Positions 14,423 through 16,388 of a stretch of DNA of 16,388 nt are shown piece after piece. Below the pieces are notes generated by a model. That model did not search any database. It saw nothing but the letters and a program-made list of their open reading frames with translations, and was not told the origin of the DNA. The number at the start of each line of letters is the position of its first letter. The first letter of the stretch is position 1. Source of the stretch: Tepidimicrobium sp. (GTDB lineage: Bacteria; Bacillota; Clostridia; Tissierellales; Tepidimicrobiaceae); NCBI GenBank assembly GCA_012839395.1, contig DUNJ01000113.1:1-16388 (forward strand), given 5' to 3'. The position numbers and the translations under genes are program-made.

Positions 14423-14451
14423 TAATTTTATTTACATAGAATTTCTTTCAT

Positions 14452-14480
14452 GATAATATAGGTAGAATACCTATATTATC
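14452..14480 (+). promoter_or_regulatory. Perfect 13-bp hairpin directly before a ribosome site
   Basis: The arm 14452-14464 (GATAATATAGGTA) is exactly complementary to 14468-14480 (TACCTATATTATC), with the 3-base spacer GAA. The ribosome site GAGGTGA starts two bases later. No T tract follows. It is either an RNA hairpin affecting initiation on the DUF4230-like gene or a DNA operator. Confidence 0.55.
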
Positions 14481-14492
14481 TGAGGTGATATT

Positions 14493-15077
14493 ATGAAAAA
14501 ATGGAAGAAATATATTATAATTTATTCTACAATATTCTTTATTGCACTATTTTCTTTTTTATACTTTAGATATCATAAGGATACGGAGGCTAGCTTATTA
14601 TCCGATACTATTGATCAACAGGTTATTAAGATTTTAGAAGTGTCCTCTATAAAGTATAGTTATTCTAATATAGTTACATATGAGGACAATAAGAAAATAA
14701 GCGGCTTCAATATTCCTTTTACAAGTAAAAGCTTTATAATAAAATACAAAGGCTATATTAAATCTGGGATAGATTTGAATGACATTATGATAGATATGGT
14801 AAATCCAAGGACTATAAAGATAACATTGGCAAAGCCTTCTGTACTGGATAACGTAATAGAAGAAGAGGGGGTATATACATATAATGAAAAGGATTCCGTA
14901 TTTAATAAACTAAGCTTTAACGACCTATACGGAGTATTGACAGAGGAAAAAAAGGCTATAGAGAATGAAGCAATAGAAAATGGTTTGTTAAACGAAGCAG
15001 AGGAAAATATTAAGGATGTGTTGATGACATTTTTAAAAGGCATGGGTTTTGAGGATATTCAAATTATATTTAAATAG
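14493..15077 (+). CDS. Membrane-anchored DUF4230-like protein
   Basis: This 194-residue protein has a positively charged start (MKKWKKY), one transmembrane segment at about residues 7-26 (IIIYSTIFFIALFSFLYF) and the rest predicted outside the cytoplasm. The body resembles the DUF4230 family: beta-rich SIKYSYSNIVTYEDNKK, the SKSFIIKYKGYIKSGIDLNDI and IKITLAKPSVLDN stretches, then an amphipathic helical region (EEKKAIENEAIENGLLNEAEENIKDVL) and a final FLKGMGFEDIQIIF. Function is unknown for the family. GAGGTGA (14482-14488) precedes the ATG by four bases, directly after a perfect hairpin. The neighbouring L,D-transpeptidase suggests an envelope role, which is inference. Confidence 0.75.
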   Translation: MKKWKKYIIIYSTIFFIALFSFLYFRYHKDTEASLLSDTIDQQVIKILEVSSIKYSYSNIVTYEDNKKISGFNIPFTSKSFIIKYKGYIKSGIDLNDIMIDMVNPRTIKITLAKPSVLDNVIEEEGVYTYNEKDSVFNKLSFNDLYGVLTEEKKAIENEAIENGLLNEAEENIKDVLMTFLKGMGFEDIQIIFK

Positions 15078-15101
15078 ATATAATTGAGGATCGTGAATAA
15101 G

Positions 15102-15130
15102 GCATGGAATGCGGAAAATTATTCATAGGT
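15102..15130 (+). promoter_or_regulatory. Weak sporulation-type promoter candidate before the transpeptidase gene
   Basis: GCATG (15102-15106) fits the sigma-F/sigma-G -35 pattern and lies 17 bases before CATAGGT (15124-15130), which shares only the CATA of sporulation-sigma -10 elements. Low confidence. Confidence 0.2.
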
Positions 15131-15139
15131 TTTATTAAT

Positions 15140-15166
15140 CCTATGTAAGCATATATATTACATAGG
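15140..15166 (+). promoter_or_regulatory. Ribosome-site-overlapping hairpin before the transpeptidase gene
   Basis: CCTATGTAA (15140-15148) pairs perfectly with TTACATAGG (15158-15166). The right arm covers the beginning of the ribosome site AGGGGTGAT (15164-15172). An upstream CATAGG at 15124-15129 can pair with the same CCTATG (15140-15145), so two mutually exclusive stems are possible, one of which leaves the ribosome site free. Confidence 0.45.
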
Positions 15167-15178
15167 GGTGATAGATCT

Positions 15179-15904
15179 ATGAATAGGCGACTGGCTCTTA
15201 TACTATTATTATTTATATTGGTATTAATGGTAATAGTAATTGGGAACTATATCCACATGTTTTTTACTAGAAAAGGTCTGGACTACGACTTCAGGGATAC
15301 ATATTATAAAATAAACAGAGATGATTTAGCCATACTAATAGAAGTAGATAAAAAGCGTCTTTCCGTTATAGACTATAAGGTTAATAAGATACTTGAAGAA
15401 TATATTGTAGCTACAGGACGATCGGACTCTCTCACTCCTTTGGGGACCTTTAAAATAATCGAAAAAGCTCGATGGGGGGAGGGATTTGGTTCTAGATGGT
15501 TAGGTTTAGACGTACCTTGGGGAACTTATGGGATACATGGAACCAATGATCCCGGCTCTATAGGCTATAATGCTTCAGCTGGTTGCATAAGGATGAGGAA
15601 TAAGGATGTGGAGCAATTATATGATATGATAGATAAAAACACCATGGTAAGTATAACAAATGGAAGATATGGTCCATTTGGGCATGGGTTTAGAGATTTA
15701 AAGCCGGGGGATAGGGGGGCAGATGTACTTGAGGTACAGAAAAGACTAAAGATAGAAGGATACTACACTGGAACTTTAGATGGAATCTATGGTGAGGATA
15801 TGAAGCGATCCTTAATTGAATATTTAAAGGATAGCAATATTTCATTAACACATACTGTGGACGATACAATATATAGGAAGCTCAATATAATATTGATGGA
15901 ATGA
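15179..15904 (+). CDS. L,D-transpeptidase (YkuD domain) with C-terminal peptidoglycan-binding domain
   Basis: The 241-residue protein has an N-terminal membrane anchor or uncleaved signal (LALILLLFILVLMVIVIG, about residues 5-22), so it acts on the outside. Residues about 50-160 form a YkuD L,D-transpeptidase domain, which makes 3-3 peptidoglycan cross-links or attaches proteins. The catalytic motif has H120 (YGIHGTNDPGSIG) and the nucleophile C136 in SAGCIRMRNKDV. Residues about 174-225 (LKPGDRGADVLEVQKRLKIEGYYTGTLDGIYGEDMK...) form a PG_binding_1 repeat. The ATG is six bases after AGGGGTGAT, which can be partly hidden in a hairpin. A spore cortex or cell wall role is plausible given the adjacent spore gene, but is not shown. 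Confidence 0.93.
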   Translation: MNRRLALILLLFILVLMVIVIGNYIHMFFTRKGLDYDFRDTYYKINRDDLAILIEVDKKRLSVIDYKVNKILEEYIVATGRSDSLTPLGTFKIIEKARWGEGFGSRWLGLDVPWGTYGIHGTNDPGSIGYNASAGCIRMRNKDVEQLYDMIDKNTMVSITNGRYGPFGHGFRDLKPGDRGADVLEVQKRLKIEGYYTGTLDGIYGEDMKRSLIEYLKDSNISLTHTVDDTIYRKLNIILME

Positions 15905-15908
15905 AACT

Positions 15909-15937
15909 AAAAGACAGGCCTTAAGACCTGTCTTTTT
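15909..15937. terminator. Bidirectional terminator between the transpeptidase and spore protein genes
   Basis: AAAAGACAGG (15909-15918) pairs perfectly with CCTGTCTTTT (15927-15936) around an 8-base loop. T residues follow on the plus strand, and TTTTAG follows on the minus strand, so it can end both convergent genes. Confidence 0.88.
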
Positions 15938-15946
15938 ATATCTACA

Positions 15947-16174
15947 TTATCTAGTTGTAGTTCCTCCACCCATGCTTCTTTGTGCCATTTCAACTAATTG
16001 TCTTGTCATATTTCCTCCAACATAACCATTCTGTCTAGATGGTAAATTTCCCTTATCCATTGTATCATAATTTGACATTCCAAGTTCAGAGGCTATCTCC
16101 AATTTCATCTGCTCTAACGCCTGTCGTGCTTCAGGCACCAGAATTTGTTTTGAACCTGTTTTAGTATTAGGCAA
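15947..16174 (-). CDS. Alpha/beta-type small acid-soluble spore protein
   Basis: SASPs coat DNA in dormant endospores, protect it from UV and chemical damage, and are degraded at germination. The 75-residue protein contains the germination protease site LEIASELGM, the DNA-binding segment NGYVGGNMTRQLVEMAQRSM and the usual Gly/Thr-rich end. I place the start at the TTG at 16174: AAAGGAG (plus-strand 16183-16189) lies eight bases before it, while the in-frame GTG at 16183 overlaps that site. Presence of the gene marks the host as a spore former. A sigma-G-like promoter lies upstream. It converges with the transpeptidase gene across a shared terminator. Confidence 0.96.
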   Translation of the reverse strand: MPNTKTGSKQILVPEARQALEQMKLEIASELGMSNYDTMDKGNLPSRQNGYVGGNMTRQLVEMAQRSMGGGTTTR

Positions 16175-16225
16175 TTTATTCACTCCTTTCGTAGATAATA
16201 AAATCTTTATAGGATTTTGTAATAG

Positions 16226-16254
16226 TATTATGTGTAGAAGAAAAAAAGATAAAC
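16226..16254 (-). promoter_or_regulatory. Sigma-G-like promoter of the spore protein gene
   Basis: On the minus strand GTTTA (16254-16250; four of five positions of the sigma-G -35 pattern) lies 17 bases before CATAATA (16232-16226), a full match to the -10 pattern CATNHTA. SASP genes are classical forespore sigma-G targets. Confidence 0.45.
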
Positions 16255-16323
16255 CATGTAAAATTATGTAATGAGAAATTTAATTTCTAAATTAGCCATA
16301 AAAATGTAAAGTTGCCGAAAATT

Positions 16324-16352
16324 TTGCAATTAGATGCGATTTATATTATTAT
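16324..16352 (+). promoter_or_regulatory. Promoter reading out of the window
   Basis: TTGCAA (16324-16329) and TATTAT (16347-16352) are spaced by 17 bases. A second -10-like TATAAT is at 16357-16362. Either would start a transcript near 16359-16370 that runs off the end. Confidence 0.5.
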
Positions 16353-16367
16353 AAAGTATAATAAATA

Positions 16368-16388
16368 GAAGCAAGAGGTTGCAGGTAT
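16368..16388 (+). promoter_or_regulatory. Possible first bases of a lysine riboswitch (truncated)
   Basis: The window ends in AGAGGTTGCAGGTAT (16374-16388), just after a promoter. This resembles the conserved 5' AGAGG(T)GC core of the lysine (L-box) aptamer, whose other conserved parts would lie beyond the edge. Too short to confirm. Confidence 0.25.

Noticed and set aside
15575..15590. Apparent loss of the second catalytic histidine in the transpeptidase motif (SAGC instead of SHGC)
   Set aside because: Bacillus subtilis YkuD itself has SKGC at this place, so this position varies among active enzymes; H120 and C136 are kept.

Overview
The window is a low-G+C stretch with strong AGGAGG-type ribosome sites and TTG starts. 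It carries an alpha/beta-type small acid-soluble spore protein, a two-subunit glycine decarboxylase and an oxygen-sensitive [FeFe]-hydrogenase. Together these point to an anaerobic, endospore-forming Firmicute of the Clostridia/Tissierellia type. Genus cannot be fixed from the sequence alone.

Layout. (1) 1-1068: the tail of truA, then rplM-rpsI with a good promoter, a folded leader resembling the L13 autoregulatory leader, and an intrinsic terminator. (2) 1159-7183: a complete glycine cleavage operon gcvT-gcvH-gcvPA-gcvPB-lpdA with its own promoter, a long leader holding a 16-bp hairpin, and a terminator. (3) 7297-8838: a PRD-type transcription regulator whose four expected PRD histidines are all Phe or Tyr, and which seems to lack an ordinary start codon. 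(4) 8839-9581: a 743-bp non-coding region rich in inverted repeats. (5) 9582-13129: a two-gene, overlapping hydrogenase operon: a NuoF-C-terminal/GltD fusion flavoprotein and a CpI-like [FeFe]-hydrogenase, ending in a 19-bp terminator. (6) 13253-13933, minus strand: a Crp/Fnr-family regulator converging on the hydrogenase. (7) 14046-15904: small genes of envelope or unknown function (94-aa protein, DUF4230-like membrane-anchored protein, YkuD L,D-transpeptidase with a peptidoglycan-binding domain). (8) 15947-16174, minus strand: the spore protein gene. (9) The last ~65 bases: a promoter and what may be the first bases of a lysine riboswitch.

How the genes fit together. The glycine cleavage operon oxidises glycine to CO2, NH3 and methylene-THF and delivers electrons as NADH. 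The hydrogenase pair joins an FAD/NAD(P)-binding subunit to an H-cluster subunit, so it could exchange electrons between pyridine nucleotides and H2. A glycine- or amino-acid-fermenting anaerobe could use it to dispose of, or recover, reducing power. The PRD-like regulator directly upstream and the Crp/Fnr regulator directly downstream are candidate controllers of the hydrogenase. That coupling is inferred from position only. The most unusual items are the histidine-free PRD regulator, the structured 743-bp region between it and the hydrogenase, and a series of hairpins placed just before ribosome binding sites.
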